Shown: positions 1-10,893 of the stretch, piece by piece
How positions within the stretch are numbered: the first letter of the stretch is position 1
How the letters are laid out: each line of letters opens with the position of its first letter
Assembly: GCA_002794775.1 (NCBI GenBank)
Contig: NBAY01000002.1
Coordinates: 2,604,001 to 2,668,000, forward strand
Direction: 5' to 3'
DNA from: Porodaedalea pini
Taxonomy: Eukaryota > Basidiomycota > Agaricomycetes > Hymenochaetales > Hymenochaetaceae
Length of the DNA: 64,000 nucleotides
Program-made: the position numbers and the translations under genes
The notes under the pieces: model-generated
What the model saw: the letters and a program-made list of their open reading frames with translations, nothing else
What the model was told of the DNA's origin: nothing
Databases searched by the model: none

Positions 1-1397
1 AAACTCGAATGGTAGTGAGGACAGTTTACACGCTAACCGATCAGCCAAGTACGCCAACACAGTAGAATCAATCCCTCCCGAGAATAAAACCGCTACTCTA
101 GCCTGGCCCTTCTCTCTTGAATTGATGGAGAGACATCAATTATTTCTGCATGAAATCGGAATAATTAGACGTACCCACGATATGGAATATCTTGTACCTT
201 GAGCTTGACGCTGCGACTAAGATGTGTTAACAGGTCATCAACAGCAGTCATAAGCTCCGGTGGAATCGTTGCGAGTGACTTTACGATGGGTAGCGAGTCT
301 GAGACAATAATGTTGACCTTTTCTGGGGCACTCTGCATATAGTACTCAGCGTCTGACTCAGAGGCGAGTGTCTACATTATCTCACGAAATCATTTGCATG
401 CCCTGTTCCATCACTACGAGGAAGAGCCTGAAGAACGGGGTTCGCATCGGCGTTCTTCAGGCCCCAAATTCAGATCTTATCAGGATCATGGTCGTTTGGT
501 TTTGATAGACTGAAACCTACCTCACAGAAAATCCTTTTATTGAGATTGACACAGTGCAGATGCTCTGTACTGACGTCCTCAAAGTCATACAATGGAATTG
601 ATCCAGCAGATACCGACGCGATCACAAGAACTGGTTTCTGACTCGTCGGTCTATGAATTAAAAGCGACCGACGTCCAAGTGGATCTCGCCCAAAGTATAT
701 TCTCTTCGTCTTTTCCTGTAGGTTTCAAGGCCAAAGATCAGCAAAGTGGCAAGTCAAGGCCTGAGTTGTGCCTGACATGAAAATAGGAAAATGCGTATCT
801 GGATACATCGGTCAACGCATAGTTTTGAGCTAAGAAGTGAGGTTGCTTACGGTCCCTCAATAGACTGAAAGACGCCAGCTAGCTCTACTTCAGGATTTTG
901 AAGACCATTAGTCCGCTGGAAGAGCTTGATACCGTCATTCTCAGAGGCATCCATCTAATGGATACTCCAAGTCAGATGACAGATCATCTCAGTACATGAT
1001 ATAGCTGACCTCCAAGCCCTCGAAAACCTAAACGAAAGATAAGCTTTTCTCAACAGTATATCGTTTATTATTCATATAGCATACAGACTTCTCCATTCCA
1101 GCAGAAGACGTTTCCGAGATCCTTATGCGGTTGAACGACGGGCTTGTCTCCCCTGAGTCTCAGCTCGCTAGCAAAGAAACGAATATCCAGGACGCCATTA
1201 TCAGAGCGAACGACGACGTGAACACTCTCCTGGGCGTCGGGACCTAAATGATCGCGTAAAATTTCAGTTGATCAGTCCTTTCCTGTTATCCTTTGCATAC
1301 CGCGAGCGGAGTTCACTACTCTGAGCTGCTCCCATACGAACTCGAAGTCTGCTGTGAGGTCTTCCTGCCGTTGAACGGCTAATAAAATTCCGCACAT
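1..1397 (-). CDS. ASNSD1: Asparagine synthetase domain-containing protein (ASNSD1-like), 3' part cut by the window edge
   Basis: The first exon opens with MCGILLAV, so the N-terminal nucleophile Cys2 of a class II glutamine amidotransferase is present. After a 57-nt GT-AG intron the reading continues RGPDAQE and, further on, GNVFCWNGEV, which are typical of the ASNSD1 (yeast YML096W) subfamily. Near the left edge of the window the reverse strand encodes VAVLFSGGIDSTVLAYLAD, the PP-loop ATP-binding motif of the synthetase domain. Several short introns interrupt the gene and the C-terminus lies outside the window. It belongs to a divergent, poorly understood paralogue family of asparagine synthetase; the substrate is not certain. 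The start at 1397 is chosen because Cys2 must follow the initiator methionine directly. Confidence 0.88.
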
Positions 1398-1637
1398 TGC
1401 GGGTAGAGGTCAAGAGCATATGCCAGTGACTCTGCATTAGGCAGCTCGATATCCTGTTAAGGTCTCGCCTAAATTTCTTAAACAAATAAGTTTCAGCACA
1501 GACCACCATTGACTGTGTACAGCTTGATTGATTGTTCTAATTTTTATCCATACACATATCGTAGCTAGCTAGTCTTACTGCCGCTCGACACTCTTCTAAA
1601 GCCGAGCACAAGGCAAAATGCGCGACGGAATAAAAAA
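1398..1637. other. Short intergenic stretch between ASNSD1-like and gnd1
   Basis: This holds the promoter side of the ASNSD1-like gene and the 3' flank of gnd1, both on the minus strand. I see no gene and no clear motif. Confidence 0.5.
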
Positions 1638-3706
1638 TCACGCGTTGTAGCTGGATGATGACACATTGCCGCCGCGACCAGTCCAGTTGACATCTATCGG
1701 TAGAGTATTAGCGTGTAAACGCAAAGCAGGGGCAGCAGGAGCTACTCACGAATGTCCTCGCCGGCCTTCAACTTCGCATTCTCCTTGCCTGGGAGCACCC
1801 TGAAGGTATGCGCACCGAAGTAGTCACGCTATAATTTCCATAATTAATGGCGGAACGCGAGAATTAACCAATTAAACATACCTGAGCCTGCAAGAGGTTA
1901 GCAGGTACGACCTCGCTCCTGTATCCGTCGAAGAATGCCAGTGCAGTGCTGAAGGCTGGAGTCGGGATACCCCAAAGGACGGCCTGGGCGATCACGCGCC
2001 TCCAACCAGGCTGCGCCTTGTGAACCGCTGACAGTATGCACATCCATCAACAAAACACACACACTCATTCTTTCATTCACAACTCACCTTTGTTGAAGAA
2101 GTCATCGAACAACAGAGATTCGAGATTAGGCGTCTTCTCATATGCCTTAGTGATATCTCCAAGGAAAACAGACTAAATCTAGCCGTAAGTCTCGATTCAG
2201 CGCGTCAGCATTGAGATACAACTTGCTTTGATAATGCAACCTCCTCGCCACATGCGAGCAATCCCGGCGTAGTTAAGGTTCCATTTCAACTTTTCATAAT
2301 AACTTGTTAATCAGTCACGGTGACAAGCTATAGATATTCAAAGCGTACCTCCTTCGCGGTCTCCCTCATGAGCATGAAGCCCTGCGTGTACGAGATGATC
2401 TTGCACGCGTACAGTGCCTGTTCAAGGTCATCGATGAACTGCTGTTTGTCACCACGGAATGGCTCCTTCTGGGGACCAGAGATGATCTTGCTTGCACGGG
2501 TACGCTCAGCCTTGATAGCGGAGAGACAGCGAGCAAAGACAGCCTCGCCGATGAGAGTGACTATTATATGATGAGCACGGTGTGAGTATACATGAATATT
2601 CAATTATTTTTGCGCTTACCAGCGGTACCAGCATCAAGAGCGGCAATGGCAGTCCACTTTCCCGTTCCCTTCTGTCCAGCCTGGTCAAGGATCTTGGTGA
2701 CAACAGGCTCGCCATCGTCATCTTTGAAGCGGAGAATATTCGTCGTGATTTCAATCAGGAAGGAGTCGAGAACACCCTTGTTCCACTTCTCGAAAATGTT
2801 AGCGATCTCGTCCTCATGGAGACCCAAACCACGCTTGAGGATATCGTATGCCTCGGCAATGAGCTGCATGTCACCATACTCGATACCTGCATATATGCAT
2901 CAGAAAATATTTTCTACCCCGACTACAAAGATATGCACCGTTGTGTACCATCTTGACGTAGTGACCAGAACCGGTCTCGCCGACCCAGTCACAGCAAGGC
3001 TCACCCTCTACCTGAGCAGCGGCTGCCTGGAAGATAGGCTTGATTGCGGGCCAGGCATCCGTCGAACCACCGGGCATGAGCGAAGGGCCGTAGCGAGCAC
3101 CCTCCTCACCACCGGAGACACCGGAGCCGACAAAGAGGAGGCCCTTGGACTCGAGCTCCTTGGTGCGTCGAATAGAGTCAGGGTAGTGAGAGTTACCACC
3201 GTCAATGATGATGTCACCCTTCTCAAGGTGAGGAACGAGTGCGGCAATGAAGTCGTCGACGGCGGGACCGGCCTTGACGAGGAGGACAATCTTTCTCGGC
3301 TTTTTGAGCTTTGCAACGAGCTCCTCGATGGAGAACGCGCCGACAACCTTAGTCCCTGAATGAAGTGAACGTCAAAGGTAATTTTGTAAGACGGATGACG
3401 CGCATACAAATACGAAGTGATGACTTATCGTACCCTTTGCCTCGTTATCGAGGAAGTGCTGGACCTTGCTGACCGTGCGGTTGAAGGCGACGACGGTAAA
3501 GCCCTTGTCGTTCATGTTAAGGATGAGGTTTTGGCCCTGTATACACGCATGTTAGATTATGCTTTGTCGCGTTCAGTCGCGTCGACGAGGGGGATGATGC
3601 ACCATGACGGCCAAACCAATAAGACCGATGTCGCCACTGCATACAGCCAGGGTGAGGAGGATGGACTCTGGTTGATGTATACGATAACTTACACTGCTTG
3701 AGACAT
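1638..3706 (-). CDS. gnd1: 6-phosphogluconate dehydrogenase, decarboxylating
   Basis: This is the third enzyme of the oxidative pentose phosphate pathway: 6-phosphogluconate plus NADP+ gives ribulose 5-phosphate, CO2 and NADPH in the cytosol. The start reads [19 protein letters not shown] after two short introns, giving the NADP-binding Rossmann GxGxxG-type loop. Further on come [27 protein letters not shown] (catalytic Lys and the substrate-binding HNG) and GTGKWTAI. The last exon, reached through an intron with donor GTGAGT and acceptor GATAG, gives [18 protein letters not shown], the conserved C-terminal tail. Reading through that donor would stop early and lose the tail, so the downstream stop at 1638 is preferred. 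About 490 residues are expected. A 255-codon open frame lies antisense to it and is treated as a shadow. Confidence 0.96.
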
Positions 3707-4231
3707 GTCTGATTGTGATTTCGAGGGCGAAGGGAAGGATGTGGTAGGAGTTTGAGATGTGAGACTGAGCGTCGCGATCTCAACGATAGATTGATAATAT
3801 ATACACCTTTGTTCGGACTTGGTCGGCTGTGAGCGAGCCGTGACTTTCACCGGCTTCGTTTGTCCCACACCTCCCATTCGCTCACCGCCAATTATTCGTT
3901 TGCCAATACGCTATGCGCGTGCTACCATCGGCCACAGCCCGGTGGATACAGTTGACACTGAACGATGAACGATCTCTAGGTGACTTGATCCCTAGCTAGG
4001 GCGAGAAATTTGAATTGGTTATACATAATACAAGGCCTTACATGTGGGAATCAGACATGCATGACGTTGGCTCGTGGAGTGCGTGCAATATTAATCGTGT
4101 CTCTCGATTTTAATTTATTTTCAGCTTCATCTCTTGTCTGTCGCTCTCCCATGCTCTGAGCCACATTCCTCGTCGTCCTCGACGTTAAATCCTCTCCTAG
4201 GTCACGATTCTCGGCTCACTGTCCGTTTAAC
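3707..4231. promoter_or_regulatory. Divergent promoter region between gnd1 and a membrane protein gene
   Basis: The 525-nt gap separates two head-to-head genes, so it should hold both promoters. The side nearest 4232 is pyrimidine-rich (clusters of ctcgtcgtcctcg and ctctccta), as is common before fungal start sites. An AT-rich block lies around 4085-4125. No ORF is convincing here. Confidence 0.45.
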
Positions 4232-6117
4232 ATGCGCGATCGGCTCTGTTTCAAGTGTCTGGTACTCTTGATTCTCTCGTTGACTGTCTTCGGATTTGAT
4301 TTCACCTTCACGGCTCCGACCTCTTGTGACAATCTAAACATCTCATGGACAGGTAATTTCCTTCTCAAACTCAGATTATTCACTAGTCCGGTTTACTCAT
4401 TGTTCTCGCGATCTAGGCGGGAGTGGACCCTTCTCGTTGCTTATCACGCCGGTGAGAGTGCCCTACACATCGTGTTTCGGGGGGTTTTGACTTACATTCT
4501 CCTCGTGTGTTCCCAGCTCTTCTATGTCCCCCAGAACATCTCTATACCGGATTCAGCCTTCGATTCGAGCTCGGGCAATGGCGCCTTCTCAGTCCAGCTC
4601 ACCCTCCCTGCAGGGCAACAGTTTCTTCTCACCATGTCGGATTCGACTGGATTTGAGTCGGGAGGAACGTCGAATGTGCTGGAGGTGGGATCGTCCGTTA
4701 GCGGTTCAAGTTGTAACACGACCGAGCCCGATGCGGATTTTTTCTTCGAGCTGAACACAGCCTTGCAGCAATGCCGGTGAGATTCTTCGCACGCCGTATC
4801 TCTGTCGGGCTCATGAAGGAGATTGCTCATTTATCGTTATCCCAGGACGTTCACTTTCAGTGGGTACGACAATGCAACACAGCCTGTTAGGATTCTGGTA
4901 TGCCAAACGATTGTCGCGTTATAATCTGTGTTTACATCTACGTTTCGTCAGGGCTTGATTCCACTCGGCCAATCGTTCGAGCTTGATCCTCCGCAGGGCC
5001 CAACAAGCTTTGACTGGATCGCAGATGTTTCCAATGGGACGTCCATCGCGTTCGTCATGATTGACTCCGTAGGTCGGCAGGGTGGTAGTTCGGACTTGAA
5101 GGTATGATAAAGCACTTCTTTCTATCGTGTCGGATGTTCCATTTGACCATCATGTTTCGAAGACGGTTGGAGAAACCGATGACTCCTCGTGCATCAGTGC
5201 CTCATCGCCGCATTCGACAGGTAAGCCACCTTTCTGTCAAGCTAAAACAATAGCAGCTCATGGGCGTTACTTCCTTGCGTGTAGTACAAGCATCGTCGAC
5301 GCAAACTGGAGCTCCTAAAGCGACGCAAACCGTCCAGGTGAAAACGGGTTCCAAAACGGGCGCAATTGCTGGCGCAACCGTTGGTGGACTCGCACTTATC
5401 TCTCTCGCGCTCTTGTTGTCCTTTTGTTGTCTCCGTCGGCGTAATCGTCCGAAGGACGAACCTTCAGACCTGCAGCGGCCGCCAGTCGCGTTCATCGGCA
5501 CTCGTTCATCACGCATCGCGCGCGTGCGTAGCTCACTCATCCCGTCCGGCGGCCGCATGCGACGCGCACACTCTTCGTTCGACCTCCTTCCACCAGCCGC
5601 ATCGCATCGGTCGTCGATGCATAACTCGCCTCTTCATCACTCATCTCTGCTCCTCCCAGAGGACGAATACATTCCGAATCCCTACATTCTCCCCTCCGAA
5701 GCCGGAGCCGCTGACGGGCATTCTGTGCGTCTCCCATCCGGCACGTACCCTCGTGAACCACCACCCTCAATGCAGCACTCTCCGGGTGCGATGAGCTACT
5801 CTCGACCTCACACTCGATCTCATTCTCGGTCAGACACAGATGGGCCGTTAAGCCCCGTCTCCGCGTTCTCAAACCCCTATTCCCAAGGCCATGCGCGTCG
5901 ACCTTCCGTTCCCTGCTCTACTTCCTCTGGTACTGCGGGCGTCACTTCGCCTAAGGCGTCGCTCACAGGCACAACCCGAAGTACACCTCGTTTCATCCTG
6001 CACACAGATGCGGACGATGCGGGCAGTGCAGATGAGGAGAACGAAGTGGTCGAGCTACCACCGCAATACACGGATCGGAGGGATTCGATTCCGAGACTGG
6101 ATCAGGTCAAGGAATAG
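4232..6117 (+). CDS. Secretory-type single-pass membrane protein with long Ser/Pro-rich cytosolic tail
   Basis: The N-terminus has basic residues followed by a hydrophobic stretch (LVLLILSLTVFG), a good signal peptide. The first exons (4232-4352, 4417-4451, 4517 to about 4778, then several shorter ones) join to give an extracellular beta-rich part with NISWTGG, SGPFSLLITP, and FYVPQN segments and cysteines. Towards the C-terminal half, GAIAGATVGGLALISLALLLS followed by CCLRRRNR forms one transmembrane helix with a positive-inside stop-transfer. The remaining roughly 220 residues are Ser/Pro/Arg-rich and end acidic. The layout resembles basidiomycete surface proteins with a Mid2/Skg6-like transmembrane segment. 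Function is unknown; a cell-wall sensor is only a guess. The splice reading of the middle exons (4846-5220) is less sure than the ends. Confidence 0.72.
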
Positions 6118-6637
6118 GAACAGGTATTCAGCTGAGAAACCGAGAGCTTCATCCGGCTTTTTAGTATTTATTTGTTTGCTATTGGGTTCTTGTGCATTCT
6201 GCTCATACACGCACTGCGTTGTCCTCTTACCTTTCGTTCTTTAGATCTCATCCATCAATTACCCCCTCTTGCATTGTACCGTCCATTCGTTGCATTCCTT
6301 CTTTCACTCAACTACTGTTGTACCATCGAAACGAATGAATGTAATCCTACACGTCTTACAAAGACAACATCAGACAAGTGTGAGTAGGCGGCCTAAGCGA
6401 AGACAATGGTCGCCAAATGAGGCTCTCGAGCGCAAATACAAGTACAAGCATTGGGGATTTGAGACTGCGACTTTACCGACGACGACAGACTAGATCATAG
6501 CTAAGAGGTAAGAAAGAATAGAACACGTAGCGATGTTAAGAACATGTTAGACGTCACCGCGACTGGACTTAAATGAAAGACGATTCCGCGGAATAAAGAA
6601 ACAAGAAGCATCTACGTCAAAAGCGTAACGCAAACCC
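6118..6637. other. Tail-to-tail intergenic stretch
   Basis: The 3' ends of the membrane protein gene (+) and the orphan gene (-) face each other here. The sequence is AT- and T-rich with T tracts near 6160-6240 and looks like 3' UTRs. I see no gene. Confidence 0.4.
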
Positions 6638-7479
6638 TCAGTCGAGCTGCGCTTTGCCAAACGCCTCGACCATAGATTCCTCATCGCGCCTCCTGCGATG
6701 TCTCCTGCGCCGGTCGTCCTTGATGACTCGCTCTATTCGGCGACGCAGCTTGGAATGCATCTTAGGATCAGAAAGCGCCTGACGACACCTATAGCACGCG
6801 AGCTCGATGCTAGCCAGCAACCTCAACGTCTCAGAGCTGTTCATAGTCTAAGGATAACGTGTAAGCTATCCAGCGAATCGGTAAGGATAAAGTGACGTAC
6901 ATTCAGTGACCAAGACACGACAGTCGCTCCTTCAACACACGAGATCACCACGAAGTTGCCTCGTTTCTCCGCCTGCAAGTCGGAATTCTGAAGGAACAGA
7001 AAGGCAAAATCAGTGTCTCTGGGAAAGTGAGAATAACTGAGTCTTGCAGAACTACCTCAGAGAACGTAATCATGATTTTGCCAGATGCAGCAGAGCGAAC
7101 AACTGAGAAGGCATGTCAATGCGACAACAGCACGCGACCTTGAGGCATCGTACTTACCGACACGAGATGTATGGCCGATGAACTCCTGAGTCACGAAGGC
7201 TCTCCCTAGGTAGTTCCACGAATCCCTGCCCGACCGGCGAATGTGCACCTTTACACATAGTTCTCGAATTGGATCCTTTTGTGGCGGAGCTGTAGAGCAG
7301 GTGAGTCGCAAGCGACAGACTGAGTTACCAGAAAGCCTACACTGAAAGTCCGGAATCTCTGGTGCAGGTTCGTAAAGTCCGTCGGGCAGTGCGCCTGTCT
7401 GCAGAGCAGATGGCCCAGGTTCTTGAACAGAATCGTCTGCTGTGGTAATACTCGGGTCGATCTCCATGTCACCGAACAT
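6638..7479 (-). CDS. Conserved-looking orphan protein with basic C-terminus
   Basis: Five exons can be joined with good splice sites. The start reads MFGDMEIDP and an acidic, proline-containing leader follows. The middle has a segment RELCVKVHIRRSGRDSWNYL, then VVVRSAASGKIMITFSE and RGNFVVISCVEGATVVSWSLN, an alternating pattern that suggests a small beta-rich, perhaps PH-like, domain. The last exon gives NSSETLRLLASIELACYRC and then a strongly basic run (DDRRRRHRRRRDEE) before the stop. Total is about 230 residues. I do not recognise a named family. The strict exon structure and domain-like pattern argue that it is real. An earlier in-frame methionine upstream of 7479 is possible. Confidence 0.6.
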
Positions 7480-7761
7480 AGTCTGACAAGACAAATGCGT
7501 CGGCAGACGTAGAGTGGTTAATTGGTTTCCAGAAGATTCCAGAAAGTTGAGGTGAACTTGAATGCGATTTAGAACAAACTGCGGTGAATCGTGATGAAAG
7601 TTGGAGTGCAAAGAGAAGTATAGCTTCAGTGGTGACAGAACGCGCTGTCACATATAGTGGCTTAAGAGAGGATCTGCGCTCAGAGACGCGCCAACTCTAT
7701 TCTCTCTTCCAAATACAACATGACGGATACAATGACAAGGGCAAGTTACAAGAGATGAAAG
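7480..7761. other. Short gap between orphan gene promoter and TAF5 3' end
   Basis: Upstream region of the minus-strand orphan and 3' flank of TAF5. No motif stands out. Confidence 0.3.
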
Positions 7762-10590
7762 CTAACGCTGCTCTGGAGACAAGTAAGGACCCGACACAAG
7801 ACATAAATTACGCGGTGTAAATTGTACATTAATGATCGGTGTCCGTTTAGTTGGGAATGTAGCGAGAAGGTCAGATCTGGGCAGTAACAGATTTCAGAAA
7901 CGAAAATATCTTGTAGAGGGAGTTCAAGCTTACGTCTCGTTCCCATCCTCTTCTATATGATCCTTCCCGTTCATAGCGCTGTTCATGCCATTGACGATAC
8001 CATTCTCGCGAGGACCGCCTCGACCAGCGGGACCTCCTGATCCTTTCACATCCCAGCAACGTACCGTCCAATCAGCACCTCCAGTGACGAGAAGAGAGGA
8101 TTCACTACTGAAAGACATGGAATACACAGACGCTGTGTGTCCCGTCATTTTCTTTATCCGACGACCGGACCCGAGGTCCCAAAGATTGATAACGAGGTCT
8201 TCACCTGCACTCGCGAGATAACGACCATCTGGACTCATTGCAAGAGCAGAGATTGGTTCCTGGTGTCCTATGAAAACGCGCATAGCAGTTCCTTTCTGGA
8301 CATCCCACAGCCGACAAGTCCGGTCGCTTGAACCGGTCGCAAGATATAGCGAATTCGGATGAAATTTTATACACTGTTTCATACACGTTAGTTTTGTAAT
8401 ATATTAAATAAATAAACCCCAGGTAGAGGTCGGAAACTCACATCAACGTCACTCAAATGACCAGCATAGATTCGTAAGGCGGATACTCGGTCCGACGACC
8501 ACAGTCTCGCTGTTTTATCTCGACTTCCGGTCGCAAAATAAACACCCAAGGGACTCCATTGTACGTCCCACACAGGATTTTGGTGACCGCGATATGCGAC
8601 TACGTTACTCATAGTCTCCATAGACCATAGTCGGACAGTACAATCTGCAGAAGATGACAACAGATATTGCGGCGGTGCTGCAGAACCACTAAGAGGGTCA
8701 AAGGAAAGCGAGTAAACAGGGCCACTGTGCCCAATTAGCTTGCGCGTGGTTTTTGCTTCTCTTTCACGGGCTTTTCTAAGAGTTGAAGCTAATGAATGTG
8801 AATTGTCAGACTAATAAGACAACAGACACAATAATAACTTACGGTCGCGAATGGCATTTGGATCAAAATCACTACGCATGCCCCTCAGCTTCTCTCCTTT
8901 TAGATTCCAAAGTCGTATGTAGCTTTCCGCAAACCCGACTGCCATCAATGAAGAATCTTGAGAAAAAGTTGAGCACGGAACCCTGTAAACAACGTCAGCG
9001 AAGAGAACGAGAAACATGTTCATTCGAACGTACCCATCTCCAACATCATGCAACGTATATGCACAGATACTAGGCAGTGCTCGTGCTCGTGCGGCAGCAG
9101 CTTGAGGACTGCTGGTATCCTTTTCCAAGGTAAGAGTGGATGGCTCCAATTTTATCTTCTTCCGAGCGTCACGAATGCGTTCTACTTCGCGCTTCACGTC
9201 TAGCGTTCTGAACGAAGGCGGAAGAGGAGGCATGTCAGATGGCTGAGGCGATATCAGGCCAGCCGAAGTAGAGGGACGAAGTAATTGAAGGTCTTGAGCA
9301 GATAGATCACGTTCTGTCCCAGCTAGCACCTGTTCACGAAAGACTCGCTCGGTTTCATTTTGAAGAGCCTCATCAATAGGAGAAGGTCCAAGCTTAAGCT
9401 CCCCTTTCGACGAGTTGAAGGCAGCCGGGTCAACCAATGCTCGTTTCTCGTTGGCACCTCGCGATTGCGGTATGAGCGAAGAAAGTAGTCCAGTTGACTC
9501 CTCCCAAGCATAAGAAGGAATCGATGTTGAGCTAGATGAAGTAACTGCTTAACGGTAAGCAAGAATCGGACGGCTTAAGCAGAGGCAACTGACCGTCGAA
9601 TTGCAAATGGTTATTTACGACTCTCATTACTGCCGTTCGGCCACGTTTCCCTTTCTCTCCAGAAAACCCCTCACCGACGCCAGCACCTTCTCCGCCAATA
9701 CCCTCTGTTAGCCAGCCAACCAACAGGTTGAAGCCAGAACGACTCATGCGTAACGCGTATTTTTCATTGCGAAATCTCTGAGCAAGGTCATCTTGTTGTA
9801 CGTGAGATGGAAGGAGGAGCGTGGAAAGGCGATGCAAAGTCTTGCTATGCGAGGGAGCGAGTGACGGGGAGAATGTCTTGAAGAACTCGAGTCCTGAAAG
9901 GCAAGGTGGACACTCAACGCATTGAAGGTGACGTTTTCCACATGGACGTACCAGCATCACGAAAACCGAGCTGGATCAAGTCAAGGTAGAAGTGGCAGAA
10001 GATGGGAAACAAAATTGGTCTGAATTCCGGCTGAAAGCATGTAGATTTGAGTGCAGCTCTATAGGTAAGAATGCAATATAAGCACATACGCGGTACATAT
10101 CTAATGATCCTTCTACCCAAGTCTCCAAATCTCGGAAACCCTCATGCTTGTCCGTTGGGTCAAGCGACAGAATCTCATCTGCTCCGCCTGGATTAATCGT
10201 CTCCAGCAGCTGAGCAACGCTCGGTGTCGTCACTCCACCACTAATAAGACTCTGCATTGTCACTTTCGCATCTGCAAGCGCGTTCTCGCCAGGCCTGTCC
10301 TTCTTCTGCCAGAACGGCACGAGATGCTTGCGTAGCTCAGCGTCTGACACCGTGGTCTGAGGCGGTTCCGACGCAAGGTTGGCGTCATCTTCAGCGGGCG
10401 GACTAGGCAGGCCTAGCGCGTCACGGAGAGCGCGTTCGGCGTCAGCGTGGCCACGTTGGTGTAGGTAATCGAGGACCATTTGGTCGACATTAGTTGAGCC
10501 ATTCTGAGTTGTAGGCTCTTGAGTCGCAGGTTCCAGCGGCGAGGACGATTCGGAAGGCGCATTAGAGGGAGCAGGCGTTGCTGCTGACAT
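7762..10590 (-). CDS. taf5: Transcription initiation factor TFIID subunit 5 (WD40 protein)
   Basis: This is a core TFIID, and in fungi also SAGA, scaffold subunit in the nucleus. The N-terminal exon starts MSAATPAPSN and carries a LisH-like helix pair (VLDYLHQRGHADAERAL). Next comes the TAF5 N-terminal domain, with WVEGSLDMYR and PILFPIFCHFYLDLI. The C-terminal half holds WD40 repeats with clear GH and WD motifs, such as GHQEPISALAMSPDGRYLAS and GHTASVYSMSF. The open frame after the last repeats would stop at 7930. A GTAAGC donor there and a CCCAG acceptor instead add SDLLATFPTKRTPIINVQFT and RNLCLVSG, the usual TAF5 ending, so the stop is placed at 7762. At least nine exons. A methionine 15 codons upstream of the chosen start is in frame but less likely. 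Confidence 0.95.
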
Positions 10591-10893
10591 CCTTCGAGAT
10601 AACAATAAAGGTGAACGATGGAAAACACCAGTCACCTAGCACTAGCACTAGTGTGTTGGTACAGACGCGTCTAGTGTTTTAGTGTACGCTCTAGATCTGT
10701 GGCTCTTCAGGGTTGCGCATAGCAGTTTCTTACGTAAGTTGCCTCTGAACGAACACAACAGTCTTTACTAACGATTTCTAGCATCTAGCTACAACATACA
10801 CGATATAAGGACACGGAATATCAAGAAATAAGGGTGTGGCTGGGTCATTATCAAGAAAAACACATTCTTCTGGTGCTCTGAATAGTCGATCGA
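10591..10893. promoter_or_regulatory. TAF5 upstream region and NADPH oxidase 3' flank
   Basis: Upstream of TAF5 there is a cluster of CTAGCACTAG-type repeats (about 10636-10652) followed by the palindrome AGACGCGTCT, which contains the MluI-box core ACGCGT, at about 10662-10671. Whether they act on TAF5 is inference. Confidence 0.35.

Noticed and set aside
1264..1509. 81-codon minus-strand frame near the ASNSD1-like start
   Set aside because: It is a shadow frame of the first exon, which is read as MCGILLAV in another frame.
2592..3359. Open frame of 255 codons on the plus strand
   Set aside because: It lies wholly antisense to the conserved gnd1 exons and has no domain. It follows from codon bias of the real gene.
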